Source: JAOTZA01 sp965224065
GTDB lineage: Bacteria > Acidobacteriota > Thermoanaerobaculia > Multivoradales > JAHEKO01
Direction: 5' to 3'
Assembly (NCBI GenBank): GCA_965224065.1
Contig: CBDCYF010000005.1
Span: 3,410,001-3,474,000, forward strand
Length of the DNA: 64,000 nucleotides
In this document: in pieces, positions 33,241 to 42,878 of the stretch
Layout: each line of letters begins with the position of its first letter
How positions within the stretch are numbered: the stretch's first letter is position 1
Notes under the pieces: model-generated
Told to the model about the DNA's origin: nothing
What the model saw: only the letters and a program-made list of their open reading frames with translations
Databases searched by the model: none
Made by a program: the position numbers and the translations under genes

Positions 33241-34535
33241 GCGACGCCGCCCTCACCGGCCTGATCTTCGGGCTTTTTTTCTTTTTCCTGCTTCTTCGAG
33301 TGCCGGTGGCGTTCGCCCTCGGTCTCGCGTCGTTTGCTTTTTTTGCGGCGGCCGGGTTGCCGGCGCTGTCGGTGGTGCAGAAGATCTCGGTCCAGCTCGC
33401 CGACACCACGCTGCTGGCCATCCCGCTCTTTGTTCTCTGTGGCGAGATCATGGGAACCGGCGGGATGGCGCGGAGGCTGATCGATCTGGCCAACGTCTGT
33501 GTCGGGTTCATCCGCGGCGGGCTGGCGATGGTCAACGTGGTGGCGTCGATGTTTTTTGGCGGCATCTCGGGCTCGAGCGTCGCCGACGTCTCTTCGATCG
33601 GTCCCATCCTCATCCCGATGATGGTGGACAAGGGCTACGACCGCGATTTTTCGGTCGCCGTGACGGTTTCCTCGTCGACCCAGGGGATCATCATCCCGCC
33701 CTCGCACAACGCGATCCTGTTCTCGCTCGCCGCCGGCGGCACGGTGTCGATCCAGGCGCTGTTTCTGGCCGGCTACCTACCGGGTCTGCTGGTGGGAATC
33801 GTGCTGATGCTCCTCGCCGGGAGGGTCGCCGCGCGCCGCGGCTACCCGCGTGAGGCGACGGTCTCGTGGCGACGGGGACTGCGAATCGCGGCGGCGAGCA
33901 CACCGGCGCTCGTGACCCCGTTCTTGATCATCGTGCCGATCGCGCTCGGATGGGTGCCGGCGCATCACGCGGCGGCCATCGCCGTGGTGTGGTCGGCGCT
34001 GGTCTCGACTTGGGTCTACCGGACGCTCCCGGCAAAGAGCTATGGCCGGGTCCTGCGCCGGGCGGCAAGGACCTCCGGTCTGGTGATGATCCTGATCGGC
34101 TCCGCCGCCGCCTTCGCCGAGGCGCTGGCGTATCTGCACGTTCCGGCGCGGCTGGCGGGCTGGCTGAGCGGGCTGGCCGTAAGCGACGTGGCCCTCCTGT
34201 TGCTGCTCAATCTCATGCTGCTGGCCCTGGGGGCGGTGATGGACATGGCGCCTCTGATCGTTATCGTGACTCCGATTCTGCTGCCGCTCGCCCAGTCGTT
34301 GGGGATGGATCCGGTGCAGTTCGGAATCGTGCTGCTGCTCAACCTGGCGATCGGGCTGTGCACGCCCCCGGTGGGCTCGACGCTGTTTGTCGCTTGCGCC
34401 ATCGGCGGGCTGTCGATGGAGTCCGCCGCCCGCGGCCTGCTGCCGTTTTACATTGCTATGATCGCCATCCTCTTGCTGGTGACCTTTGTCCCCGCGCTCT
34501 CGCTCTGGCTGCCCGCCCTGGTGGGCGGCGCATGA
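33237..34535 (+). CDS. dctM: TRAP transporter large membrane subunit
   Basis: A 432-residue integral membrane protein, the family's normal length. GTG 33237 overlaps the dctQ stop by 4 nt. Hydrophobic segments run throughout, with LFVLCGEIMGTGGMARRLI and GPILIPMMVDKGYDRDF typical of DctM. The sodium- or proton-driven channel works with DctQ and the binding protein. It overlaps dctP by ATGA. Divergence from a galactokinase-family gene hints at a sugar or sugar-acid substrate, but this is inference. Confidence 0.93.
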   Translation: MSDAALTGLIFGLFFFFLLLRVPVAFALGLASFAFFAAAGLPALSVVQKISVQLADTTLLAIPLFVLCGEIMGTGGMARRLIDLANVCVGFIRGGLAMVNVVASMFFGGISGSSVADVSSIGPILIPMMVDKGYDRDFSVAVTVSSSTQGIIIPPSHNAILFSLAAGGTVSIQALFLAGYLPGLLVGIVLMLLAGRVAARRGYPREATVSWRRGLRIAAASTPALVTPFLIIVPIALGWVPAHHAAAIAVVWSALVSTWVYRTLPAKSYGRVLRRAARTSGLVMILIGSAAAFAEALAYLHVPARLAGWLSGLAVSDVALLLLLNLMLLALGAVMDMAPLIVIVTPILLPLAQSLGMDPVQFGIVLLLNLAIGLCTPPVGSTLFVACAIGGLSMESAARGLLPFYIAMIAILLLVTFVPALSLWLPALVGGA

Positions 34536-35530
34536 CGCGAGCTCCGGCGCCGCTCGCCCTTCTCGCGGCCGCGTTCGTTGCGACGGCGCTCTTCACCGGT
34601 TGCGGAGGCCAGGCCGCCGGACCCGAGCGCTGGGTGCTGTCGAACGTCCACGTCGCGGGCTATCCCACTCCGCGGGGGCTCGAGCGTCTGGCCGAGCGGG
34701 CCGGGGCCGACCCGCGGTTGGCCGATCGGATCCGTATCGATCTGCAGCTCGGAGGTGTGCTGGGGAACGAAAAAGAGACGCTCGAGAAATTGCGTTTCGG
34801 AGCGCTCCAGGCGGTGTGCACGTCGGTGGCTCCGTTGGCCGAGTTTGCGGAATCGGCCGGGGTCCTTTCGTTGCCCTATCTATTTCGCGACGCCCCGCAC
34901 ATGTGGGCGGTGCTCGAGGGCGAGGTCGGTGCCGAGCTGTCGGCAGACCTCTTGGAGGCGGGCTTTGTCGTGCTGGCCTGGTACGACGCCGGCGCCCGCT
35001 CGTTCTACAACCGCAAGCGGCCGGTCCGCCGGCTGGAGGAGCTAGCGGGGCTCAAGATCCGCGTGCAGCGCTCCGAGATCATGCACGACATGGTGGCGGC
35101 TCTCGGCGCGTCACCGGTGGCGCTGGGGTTCAAACAGGTCTACACCAGCCTCCACACCGGCGCGATTGACGGCGCCGAGAACAACCTGCCGAGCTACCGC
35201 TCCGAGCGCCACTTCGAGGCGGCCGGCTACTACTCACTGGACCGGCACTCGATGATCCCCGACGTGGTGCTGGCGTCGCGTGCCGCCTGGGAGGGCCTCG
35301 ACGCCGCCCAGCAGCGGGCACTCCTCGAAGCCGCTTCGGAGTCGGCGCTGGAGCAGCGCGTTTTCTGGTCCGAGTACGAGGGGGTAGCGCGGCAAACCGT
35401 CGTCGAGGCCGGCTCGCAGATCTTCGAGATCGAAGACCCCGAGGCCTTTCGGCTCGCGGTGCGGCCGGTCTACGACAAACACGCCGCGCGCTACGGCGAC
35501 CTGGTCGAGCGCATCCGGGCGGCGCGCTGA
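34532..35530 (+). CDS. dctP: TRAP transporter solute-binding lipoprotein
   Basis: A 332-residue solute-binding protein. ATG 34532 overlaps the dctM stop (ATGA). The N-terminus is a lipoprotein signal (LALLAAAFVATALFTGC, lipobox TGC), whereas most DctP proteins are free in the periplasm. The substrate-clamp region has the family's conserved arginine context (LKIRVQRSEIMHDMVAALGA) and QVYTSLHTGAIDGAENN. The GALQAVCTSVAP segment matches DctP too. Repeat cluster 3 starts 18 nt downstream. Confidence 0.92.
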   Translation: MTRAPAPLALLAAAFVATALFTGCGGQAAGPERWVLSNVHVAGYPTPRGLERLAERAGADPRLADRIRIDLQLGGVLGNEKETLEKLRFGALQAVCTSVAPLAEFAESAGVLSLPYLFRDAPHMWAVLEGEVGAELSADLLEAGFVVLAWYDAGARSFYNRKRPVRRLEELAGLKIRVQRSEIMHDMVAALGASPVALGFKQVYTSLHTGAIDGAENNLPSYRSERHFEAAGYYSLDRHSMIPDVVLASRAAWEGLDAAQQRALLEAASESALEQRVFWSEYEGVARQTVVEAGSQIFEIEDPEAFRLAVRPVYDKHAARYGDLVERIRAAR

Positions 35531-35547
35531 CGGGGCTGCCGCGGGCA

Positions 35548-35860
35548 GGGGCAAGCCCCGCCCCTACACGGACCGTTGCGGTGACGGGTTCCCCGTCACC
35601 TTTGTCAGACGCCGTTGAATGGAGGTGATGTCGCCACGGCTGGCAGGGACGCCAGCCGCTTCAACCGACCTGGAGTCCGGGCGGGGGCAAGCCCCGCCCC
35701 TACACGGACCGTTGCGGTGACGGGTTCCCCGTCACCTTTGTCAGGCGCCGTTGAATGGAGGTGATGTCGCCACGGCTGGCAGGGACGCCAGCCGCTTCAA
35801 CCGCGGGTGGCCGTTCTCGCCGTACCCTGAAGCGGCGGCCGCCTCTGGCGGCCGTTGCCC
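35548..35860. repeat. Repeat cluster 3: 120-bp near-perfect direct repeat with palindromes
   Basis: Copies at 35548-35667 and 35684-35803 differ at one position that I see (CAGAC versus CAGGC) and are separated by 16 nt. Each contains half of element A (GGGGCAAGCCCCGCCCCTAC), a GGTGACGGGTTCCCCGTCACC hairpin, and element B (GGCTGGCAGGGACGCCAGCC with CGCTTCAACCG). An extra inverted B copy lies at 35828-35858. The cluster fills the gap between convergent dctP and the SGNH hydrolase gene. Confidence 0.9.
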
Positions 35861-35868
35861 GGTGACGG

Positions 35869-37704
35869 CTATGGATCGGTGATCGCCGTGAAGGTGCCGC
35901 CGGGCTCGACTTCGAAGCCGTTGTCGAGTTTGATGGTGCCGCCGGCGTGGAAGGTGGCGTCGCCGGAGGGTCCTTCGATCGTGTAGGTTCCCAGGGCGCC
36001 GGCGGTGAGGTTGACGCAAGCCTTCTCGGTGACGGTACCGCTGACCGTCTGGGCGGGGAGGCTCAGATCGGGGAAGGCCGAGCAGTCGAGAACGGTAAAG
36101 CTCTGTGACGCGCTGGGCGGGCCGGGACCCACCGGATTGCGGGCCGTCACCGTCCAGGTGTAGTCCCCGGGAGTGAGCGTCGTTCCGGTCTCGATCTCGC
36201 ACGGACTGTTGCAGAGTGTGTCCTTCGAGACAAACCCAGAGTTGTAGACGAGACTGTTCATCGAGTCGCGCACCGCGACCAGGTAGTCTTCCGCCGTGTC
36301 GACCTCGTCCCACCGCAACAGAGGTGTGGTGTCGAAGGTCTCGTCGCCGGCGGGGTACGTTTGGTTCGCCGTACCGGGAACCGTGTCGATAAAACGAAAC
36401 GCGAGCCCGCCGGACAGCGCGCTCTTCCCGATGGGGTTCTCGGACAGCACCTGCCAGGTGTAGTCGCCGCCGGTGAAGACGACCGGCGGCGCCACGGTGC
36501 AAGTCACCCCGTCGCACGTCGGGCTGACTGCGCCGCTGAAAGGAACCGGGCCGGCGACCTCCAGCTCATAGTCGGTGGCGCCGTTTGGCGGTAGCCCTTC
36601 GTCGCTCCAATCAAAGCTCGCCGGTTGCGCGTACAGATCGCCGCTCGGCGACGAGGGCGTGGGAACCGGCGGCAGAGTGGTGTAGAGGTCGAAAGAAAAC
36701 GTCGTGCTCCAGCCGCCGTAGTCGTGCGGATTGCGTCCCCGCACCCTCCAGGTGTGGCTGCCGGCGGCGAGCGCGGGTGCGGTCACGGCGCACGAGGTGT
36801 CGGCTCCGCTGCAGGCGCTGTCGGCCACCTGGAAAAAATCGTCCCAGGTACCCCCGTTGTCGATCTGGACTTCGTGCCACCGTGCGTTTGAGGACTTGGT
36901 CCAGGACAGCGTCGGGGTGGTGTCGGTGATGTCGCCGCCATCACTCGGCGAGGTCAGCGGCGGCACGCCGGGAATGGTCTCCGAGAGGATGGCCGTGGAG
37001 AACACCCCCTCCAGGATGTCGTAGCCACAGCCATTGGGATGCCCGACCGGATCGGGAGTGCCGGGCTGGTAATAGTTTTGATCAAAACAAAACGCGCCCG
37101 CGCACAACGGGGTCCAGGGATCGGCGAAGAGACGGTTGCGGTTGGTCGCCGATGTCATCAGCAGGGTCCTCAGGCTCGAGACCGCCGCCGCGTAGGGCCC
37201 GGCCACGTCGTCGCGGAAGTGGATGATCGACGAGAGCATCGGGTCCATGTCTTTGGCGACAGCGTGGCCGTCGATGGTGGCGATGTTGTTGCGCACGGTG
37301 TTGGCCGAGACAAAATTGAAGATGTCGTTGGTTCCGCCCATGAGGATCGCCACGTCGTAGGTGGCCGGAGGGAACGTCTGGATGCGGGTGATCATCTGTG
37401 CCGTGGTCTCGCCCGACAGCCCGGCGTTGGTCACACAGCAAGCCGTCGGGCAGTTGGCGGGGTTGAGGGGGTTGAGCGTGCAGTCGGTCAGCGTATTCGC
37501 GAGGCGCATCGGGTAGCCCATGTCGCCCTCGGCGAGGTCACAGGTTCCCGTGGTTGGGCAAACACCAACGCCACTGTCGCAGACCCCGCGAGTGATGCTG
37601 TCGCCGAACGCCAGATAGCTGAGTCCGGCTTCGGCCGGCATCCCGGTGCCCGCTGCCAGGACCACTCCCAGGAGGGCCGTGCCGGCAGCACGAGCGCCGG
37701 TCAC
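35869..37704 (-). CDS. Secreted SGNH/GDSL hydrolase with fibronectin-like domains
   Basis: A 611-residue exported esterase-like protein. GTG 37704 overlaps the upstream gene's stop by GTGA and gives the signal VTGARAAGTALLGVVLAA. Block I is YLAFGDSITRG with nucleophile Ser36. Block III is ILMGGTNDIF. Residues about 240-550 contain repeated beta-sandwich units (SHTWRVRGRNPHDYGGW, DYTWQVLSENP, DYTWTVTARNP) similar to fibronectin type III. The C-terminal about 55 residues (GTYTIEGPSGDATFHAGGTI) resemble a beta surface module. It probably hydrolyses esters or acetyl groups outside the cell. The stop lies just beside repeat cluster 3. Confidence 0.83.
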   Translation of the reverse strand: MTGARAAGTALLGVVLAAGTGMPAEAGLSYLAFGDSITRGVCDSGVGVCPTTGTCDLAEGDMGYPMRLANTLTDCTLNPLNPANCPTACCVTNAGLSGETTAQMITRIQTFPPATYDVAILMGGTNDIFNFVSANTVRNNIATIDGHAVAKDMDPMLSSIIHFRDDVAGPYAAAVSSLRTLLMTSATNRNRLFADPWTPLCAGAFCFDQNYYQPGTPDPVGHPNGCGYDILEGVFSTAILSETIPGVPPLTSPSDGGDITDTTPTLSWTKSSNARWHEVQIDNGGTWDDFFQVADSACSGADTSCAVTAPALAAGSHTWRVRGRNPHDYGGWSTTFSFDLYTTLPPVPTPSSPSGDLYAQPASFDWSDEGLPPNGATDYELEVAGPVPFSGAVSPTCDGVTCTVAPPVVFTGGDYTWQVLSENPIGKSALSGGLAFRFIDTVPGTANQTYPAGDETFDTTPLLRWDEVDTAEDYLVAVRDSMNSLVYNSGFVSKDTLCNSPCEIETGTTLTPGDYTWTVTARNPVGPGPPSASQSFTVLDCSAFPDLSLPAQTVSGTVTEKACVNLTAGALGTYTIEGPSGDATFHAGGTIKLDNGFEVEPGGTFTAITDP

Positions 37705-38783
37705 CTCGGCCGCTCCCACTCGAGCGTGTGCGCCTCCTCCGGCCAGTGAAAGGCGCGCTGGGGCCAATCCAGATGAGGCCGGCCATCCGCCGTCCACTCG
37801 AGAACCGGCGAATCGGTGCGGTCACCGGGCACCATGGCGCTCCGGCGAGCCTTTCCTTGGGGGTCCAGGTCGACGACGTGCCATCCCGCGGGAATCACCG
37901 TCCGGTAGACCAGGCTCTGGCCCTTCGGACGCTTTAGCAAACGGGCGTCGGTCGCCCCTCGTCCGTCGAGCGTCACGGGCTCGCTCCACTTCTTGCCGTC
38001 GAAGTACGAAGTCTTGACTCGATAGTCGCGGCCGTCGTAGCCGCTCCAGGCCGCGATGGCGCCGCCGGCGGTCGATACCACCGCCGGCGTGATGTCGGGA
38101 GCGTCGTTGTCGGTGTGGAGGCGTCGGGGCGGGCTCCACGAGCCTTCGGCCTGTTGCGCGCGCCGGCTCCACCAGATGTCGTCGTCCTGTCCGTCGACCG
38201 CCGCCCACACCAGGAGCCAGGAGCCATCGGTCAACGTCGCGCCGCGCAGGGCGAGCTGCGCGCCCGGTCCCCGCAGGGAGACCGTTTCGGGCTCGCTCCA
38301 TTCCGTCCCCATCCACCGGGCCGCCCGCACGGTCAGATCCTCCTGGCGGGTTCCCTCCAGCCAGGCCACTCCGGCCGGGCCGTCGCCGTCGACAAAGAGC
38401 GCCGGCGTGCCCCGCAGCCGCCCGTCCCGTCCGGCGGGCACCGGAAGGAGCTCGATCTTGTCCGCCCCGCTTTTGAGCAGCAGCAGCTCGCCACCGGAGC
38501 GGGCGGCGTAGTGACCGGCGGCGATCCAGCCCGAAGCGGTCGACTCGAGTGCGTCGATACGGGTGTCCGCGGGCAGCTCGAGCTCCCGGCTCGTACCCTT
38601 TTCTGTGATGACCAGCCGGCCACCCGAATCGATGACGTGGAGAAGCTCGCCGGCGCCGGGCGCCTGCACGACCCGCGGCTTGACCTGCGCCTCGACTCCG
38701 GCGGGAGCACCAAAGGTGAGCACAAGAGGCAGCGACAGCACCGCGCCCGCGCTCCATCGCCTCATGCCGGTCATGACTCGCAT
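37701..38783 (-). CDS. Secreted beta-propeller-like protein, unknown function
   Basis: A 360-residue exported protein (ATG 38783 with AGGA upstream; in-frame ATGs at 38774 and 38765 also possible). After the signal (LSLPLVLTFGAPAGVEA) the sequence is rich in short beta-strand repeats with Trp and Asp (GTPALFVDGDGPAGVAWLEG, DDIWWSRRAQQ, WSGYDGRDYRVKTSYFDG, DSPVLEWTADGRPHLDW). The pattern resembles sialidase-type or BNR propellers. No catalytic residues can be assigned. It is translationally coupled to the SGNH hydrolase by a GTGA overlap, so the two probably act together. Confidence 0.7.
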   Translation of the reverse strand: MRVMTGMRRWSAGAVLSLPLVLTFGAPAGVEAQVKPRVVQAPGAGELLHVIDSGGRLVITEKGTSRELELPADTRIDALESTASGWIAAGHYAARSGGELLLLKSGADKIELLPVPAGRDGRLRGTPALFVDGDGPAGVAWLEGTRQEDLTVRAARWMGTEWSEPETVSLRGPGAQLALRGATLTDGSWLLVWAAVDGQDDDIWWSRRAQQAEGSWSPPRRLHTDNDAPDITPAVVSTAGGAIAAWSGYDGRDYRVKTSYFDGKKWSEPVTLDGRGATDARLLKRPKGQSLVYRTVIPAGWHVVDLDPQGKARRSAMVPGDRTDSPVLEWTADGRPHLDWPQRAFHWPEEAHTLEWERPR

Positions 38784-38975
38784 TTGTCCTGTTTTCTGGG
38801 GGGTGGGCGGAGTTTCCGCAGGGGCGAGAATCCTACCAAAAGGCCGTTTCTGGCTGCGGTTTGAAGCGTTCTCGGGGCCGTCCGTCCGGCGGCGTTTCTA
38901 AGGCGCTGGCGGTAACCTCGGCCCTGTTCTGGCGTAGTCTCTATCGAGACCGCCGTGGCGGCTCGGAGGCGTTTC

Positions 38976-41516
38976 GTGCGCCCGCGCTTCTGCCCCGAAA
39001 TGACGACTCGTAACTTTCTGCTCGCCGCCGGCCTGGTGGCCTTTTTGATCGCCGGCTTGTCGATCGGCGACATGTACCGCTCGCGCCCCTCCGACGGGGT
39101 CGTGCTGGAGGCGGACACGCCCGGCCGTCTGATCGTGCGAGAGGTCGTCCCGGGCTCGGGCGCCGAGCGGGCCGGAATCCGGCCCGGCGAGCAGATCATC
39201 GGCATCGACCGGTCGGTGATCCGGTCGAGTCACGAAGCGGCCGCGATTCTCAACTGGTACGACGTCGGCGAGACCGTGCCCTACCTGGTGCGCGGGGCCG
39301 CCGGGCTGCGTGAGCTGCCGGTGGAGCTGGGTCTGCAGCGGATCGGCAGCTTGCCGTACCTCTACGCTTGTCTGTTGGGCTTTCTCTTTTTCTTTGTCGG
39401 TCTTTTTGTCCTCGAGCGTCAGCCACGTCAACGGGCGGCACAGGTCTTCTTCTGTCTCTGCGCGTTGTTTTTTCTTTTTCTGGTCTGCCGGCTGCGCCCG
39501 GCCTCTTACACTTGGGTCGACACCTTTGTCCTGCGCACCGGCACGGCGGCGCTGCTGTTTCTGCCGGCGAGCTTTCTGCACTTTTTTCTGATCTTCCCGC
39601 AGCCCATCGCGCTGCGGCCGTCGCGCTCCGACCCGGACTACGGCGCCAAGCACACCCGCTGGTTGTGGATCTTGGCCGTCATCTATCTGGTCCCGCCGCT
39701 GGTGCTGGCGGGGACCTTTCTGGAATCGCGGGTAGCCGATCGGGCGCTGGTGTTGATCAGCGGCGCGCCGGCGCCCAATTGGTGGCTGCTGGCGATCTAC
39801 ATGCTGACCGGGATGGCCGTGCTGGCGGTGGCCGGCCGTCGCTACAGCAGCCCGCGGCTCAGGCGGGGCGCCGCGATGGTGCTTTTTGGCTCGCTTTTCG
39901 GGCTGTTGCCATTCCTGGTCACGGCGGTCGCTTTTCCGTCGTTTCTCCATACCGAGAAATTTCTCTTCTACGGCGTGGCACCGCTTGTCCTGGTGCCGCT
40001 GACCTTCGCCTACGCCATCGTGGTGTTCCGCCTAATGGACGTCAAGGTGATCTTGCGCAAGAGCTTGCTCTACACGCTGACCACCGTGATGGTCACCGGT
40101 CTCTACGCGCTCGGCATCGCGCTCTTCAACTTCGTGACCCGGGGCACCTCGGTCGCCGCCTCGCCGTTTTTCCCCATCGTCTTCGCGCTGGTGATCGTTC
40201 TCTTGTTCGAGCCGTTGCGGCGGCGAGTCCAGGTCTGGGTCGACCGGTTTTTCTACGCTGAGCGCGGCCAGTTGGAGGCGGCGCTCGAGGAGATGGGCGA
40301 CGCCTTCGCCGCACAGATGGACTTGCAGCCGGTCGTGCGGAACCTGGTCGATGATCTGCCACGCCGTCTGGGACTCGATTTCTGCGGGCTGTATCTGACG
40401 CGCGAGGAGTCGATGGAGCGCATCGCGGGCCCGGCCAATCTGCCGGTGAAGCTTCCCGTCATCCCGGCGCTGGTCGACGAGCTGCGCCGGCGCAGCAAGG
40501 GCCGCGGGCTGACGCGTTTGGAGGAAATCGAGGGACTCGCCGGCCAGGAAGGCGTCGCCGATCTCGCGGAGAGGCTGCGGGACGCCGGGGTGCGTGTGCT
40601 GGGATACCTCGCCTCGCCCCGCCGGCCGATCGGACTCGCGGTCTTTCCCGACCGGGAGGGTCAGCTCGAGTTCGATCCCACCGAGATTGCCCTGCTGCGC
40701 CGAATTCTCGACCAGGCAGCGCTGGCGCTCGAGACCAGCATGTTGCTCGAGGAGCGTACCGAGCAGGCCGAGCTGGAGCGTGAGCTCGAGATCGCGTCCT
40801 CGGTGCAGACCGATCTGCTTCCCGAGACGCTGCGTTTTGCGGACGGCTGGAGCATCTCGGCGGTGTGCCGCCCGGCGCGTCACGTCGGAGGCGATTTCAT
40901 TACCGAGCTGCCCGGCCCCGCGGACGATGTGCACGCCATCGTTTACGGCGACGTCGCCGGCAAATCGGTGTCGGGCGCCCTGGTCATGATGGCGGCGCAC
41001 GAAGTGCTCAACTCGCTGGCGTTGACCCACCCCGATCCCGAGCGTCTGATGGAGCTGGCCAACCGCCGGCTTTACGCGCTCGGGCGGCGCAAGAGCTTCG
41101 TCGCCATCGCCTATCTGGCGCCGGCCGCGGATGCCTGCGGCATCCGCTATCTGCTCGCCGGGCAGCCACAGCCCTTTTTGCGCCGTACCGACGGCAGCGT
41201 CTTCGAGCTCGGTCTGCCGGACAACCGGATACCGCTCGGAGCGCTCAACAACGGTAACTATCAGCTCGCTGATGTAGACATGAAGCGGGGCGATCTGGTC
41301 CTCGGCTATTCCGACGGCGTCGTCGACGCGCGCTCACCCGAGGATGAGCCCTTTGGGGCCGAGCGCCTGGCGGACGTCGTCGCCAAAGGACCGGACGAAC
41401 CGGAACGTTTAGTCGATCACGTCATGGGGGTGCTCGCCGATTTCACGCGCGGCACGGAGCCCTACGACGACCTGACCTTGGTGGCGGTTCGCTGCGACCG
41501 GGAGGCAGTGCGATGA
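38976..41516 (+). CDS. PDZ-7TM-type sensor with GAF-like and PP2C (RsbU/SpoIIE) phosphatase domains
   Basis: An 846-residue membrane protein. GTG 38976 is chosen because GGAGG lies 6 nt upstream; ATG 39000 is an alternative. One N-terminal membrane segment is followed by a PDZ-like domain (GRLIVREVVPGSGAERAGIR). Then come several membrane helices (about residues 130-410) and a GAF-like region (about 440-610). The C-terminal 240 residues form the PP2C/SpoIIE domain: SVQTDLLPETL, GGDFITELPGPADD, YGDVAGKSVSGALVMM, GYSDGVVDARSPEDEPFG and DDLTLVAV. Such enzymes dephosphorylate anti-anti-sigma factors. No rsbV or rsbW was seen nearby. The next gene overlaps by ATGA. Confidence 0.88.
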   Translation: MRPRFCPEMTTRNFLLAAGLVAFLIAGLSIGDMYRSRPSDGVVLEADTPGRLIVREVVPGSGAERAGIRPGEQIIGIDRSVIRSSHEAAAILNWYDVGETVPYLVRGAAGLRELPVELGLQRIGSLPYLYACLLGFLFFFVGLFVLERQPRQRAAQVFFCLCALFFLFLVCRLRPASYTWVDTFVLRTGTAALLFLPASFLHFFLIFPQPIALRPSRSDPDYGAKHTRWLWILAVIYLVPPLVLAGTFLESRVADRALVLISGAPAPNWWLLAIYMLTGMAVLAVAGRRYSSPRLRRGAAMVLFGSLFGLLPFLVTAVAFPSFLHTEKFLFYGVAPLVLVPLTFAYAIVVFRLMDVKVILRKSLLYTLTTVMVTGLYALGIALFNFVTRGTSVAASPFFPIVFALVIVLLFEPLRRRVQVWVDRFFYAERGQLEAALEEMGDAFAAQMDLQPVVRNLVDDLPRRLGLDFCGLYLTREESMERIAGPANLPVKLPVIPALVDELRRRSKGRGLTRLEEIEGLAGQEGVADLAERLRDAGVRVLGYLASPRRPIGLAVFPDREGQLEFDPTEIALLRRILDQAALALETSMLLEERTEQAELERELEIASSVQTDLLPETLRFADGWSISAVCRPARHVGGDFITELPGPADDVHAIVYGDVAGKSVSGALVMMAAHEVLNSLALTHPDPERLMELANRRLYALGRRKSFVAIAYLAPAADACGIRYLLAGQPQPFLRRTDGSVFELGLPDNRIPLGALNNGNYQLADVDMKRGDLVLGYSDGVVDARSPEDEPFGAERLADVVAKGPDEPERLVDHVMGVLADFTRGTEPYDDLTLVAVRCDREAVR

Positions 41517-42841
41517 GAAAGGTTTGGATTCTCCTGATTTTGATTGTTCTGGCCCTGGGGGTGATGCTCCTGATGGCGCAGAAGGTGAGGAGCGAGTGGA
41601 CGACCAGCTCCCGTGAGGCCCTCGAGGAGTACGAACGCGGGCACGCCGCGCGCATGAAGCTCTATCCGGCCGACGCGCGGGAGCACTTTGCCCGCGCCGT
41701 GGAGCTCGATTCCGACTTTGTGGCCGCCAAGCTCGGGTTGATGGTCTACAGCCGGGACCGTGGTAAGCGCGACCGTTTGGCTCGCGAGCTGGCGGCCACC
41801 GACCTCAACAGGCTGACCGCGCGCGAGCAGTTTCTGGTGCGCTATCACCTCGCCCAGCACGACGGCCGCGACAAAGAGGCCTACCAGATCCTGAAATCGT
41901 TTCTCGACGCCTACCCCCACGATCCATGGGGTCTGGCGGTATTTGCCGGGCTGGCGTGGGAAGCTCAGAACTGGGACAAGGCGGAGAAGGTCTACGGCAA
42001 GCTGATCCAAAAGGACCCCAACTGGGTCGAGGCGCAAAACCGGTTGGCGTACATCGCCATGGCACAGGGCAGGTTCGAAGAGGCCGAAGAGCTGCTACGC
42101 ACCTACCAGTACATCGCCCCCGACCAGGCCAACCCGCACGATTCGATGGGCGAGCTGCTGACGCTTCTGGGCCGTTATGACGAGGCTCGGGAGGAGCTCG
42201 AGAAATCGCTCGAGATCCGGCCCGATTTCTGTTTCTCGCATTTCCACCTGATGGACGTGTATCTGCTCGAAGGACGGCCGGAGGACGCCGAGCCGGTTTT
42301 TGCGCGCGCGGACGAGGTGTGCGATCCGAGGTTTGTCGAGCGGATGCGATGCAATACGAAATTCTGGTCGGATTACTTCACCGGCGATCTGGACGCTCCT
42401 TGGCGGCCGGAGCGTGAGCGCTGCCGGGAGGTGGTCGGTCCGGTCTATTTCCTGATCCACCGGATGGCGGTTCTGTCGGGACGTTTTGACGAGGCCCGCG
42501 AGACCGAGGCCATGATTCGAAAACACATCGACGGCAAGGGCTCTGAGGGTCTCGAGGCCAAGCATCTCAGTGGCTTGCTGCATCACATCGTCGGGGTGCG
42601 TCTGGCGGCCCAGGGGGACCCGGCCAGCGCGGTGGCCGAGCTCAAAGAGGCCGACGATCTCTTTTACTACTGGGGACAGAACGAGGGGATCGCCAAGCTC
42701 TTCAACCGGCTCAATCTGGCGGCCGCCTACGAGCTGGCGGGCGATGAGGCCGTGGCCCGCAAGATCGTCGAAAAGGTGCGCAAGGTCAATCCGAGCTTTG
42801 CGACCTTTTACGAAGAGGTCAGGGACGAGCTGGCGTCGTGA
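41513..42841 (+). CDS. Membrane-anchored TPR protein
   Basis: A 442-residue protein with an N-terminal membrane anchor (VWILLILIVLALGVMLLM). It then carries TPR-type helical repeats, for example EALEEYERGHAARMKLYPAD, GLAWEAQNWDKAEKVYG, GRFEEAEELLRTYQYI and GRYDEAREELEKSLEI. It overlaps the PP2C gene by 4 nt (ATGA), so it is probably a partner or scaffold of that phosphatase. No enzymatic motif was found. Confidence 0.8.
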   Translation: MRKVWILLILIVLALGVMLLMAQKVRSEWTTSSREALEEYERGHAARMKLYPADAREHFARAVELDSDFVAAKLGLMVYSRDRGKRDRLARELAATDLNRLTAREQFLVRYHLAQHDGRDKEAYQILKSFLDAYPHDPWGLAVFAGLAWEAQNWDKAEKVYGKLIQKDPNWVEAQNRLAYIAMAQGRFEEAEELLRTYQYIAPDQANPHDSMGELLTLLGRYDEAREELEKSLEIRPDFCFSHFHLMDVYLLEGRPEDAEPVFARADEVCDPRFVERMRCNTKFWSDYFTGDLDAPWRPERERCREVVGPVYFLIHRMAVLSGRFDEARETEAMIRKHIDGKGSEGLEAKHLSGLLHHIVGVRLAAQGDPASAVAELKEADDLFYYWGQNEGIAKLFNRLNLAAAYELAGDEAVARKIVEKVRKVNPSFATFYEEVRDELAS

Positions 42842-42878
42842 AACCGGGGCGGGATCGTCCGATCGATAGACTGGGACG

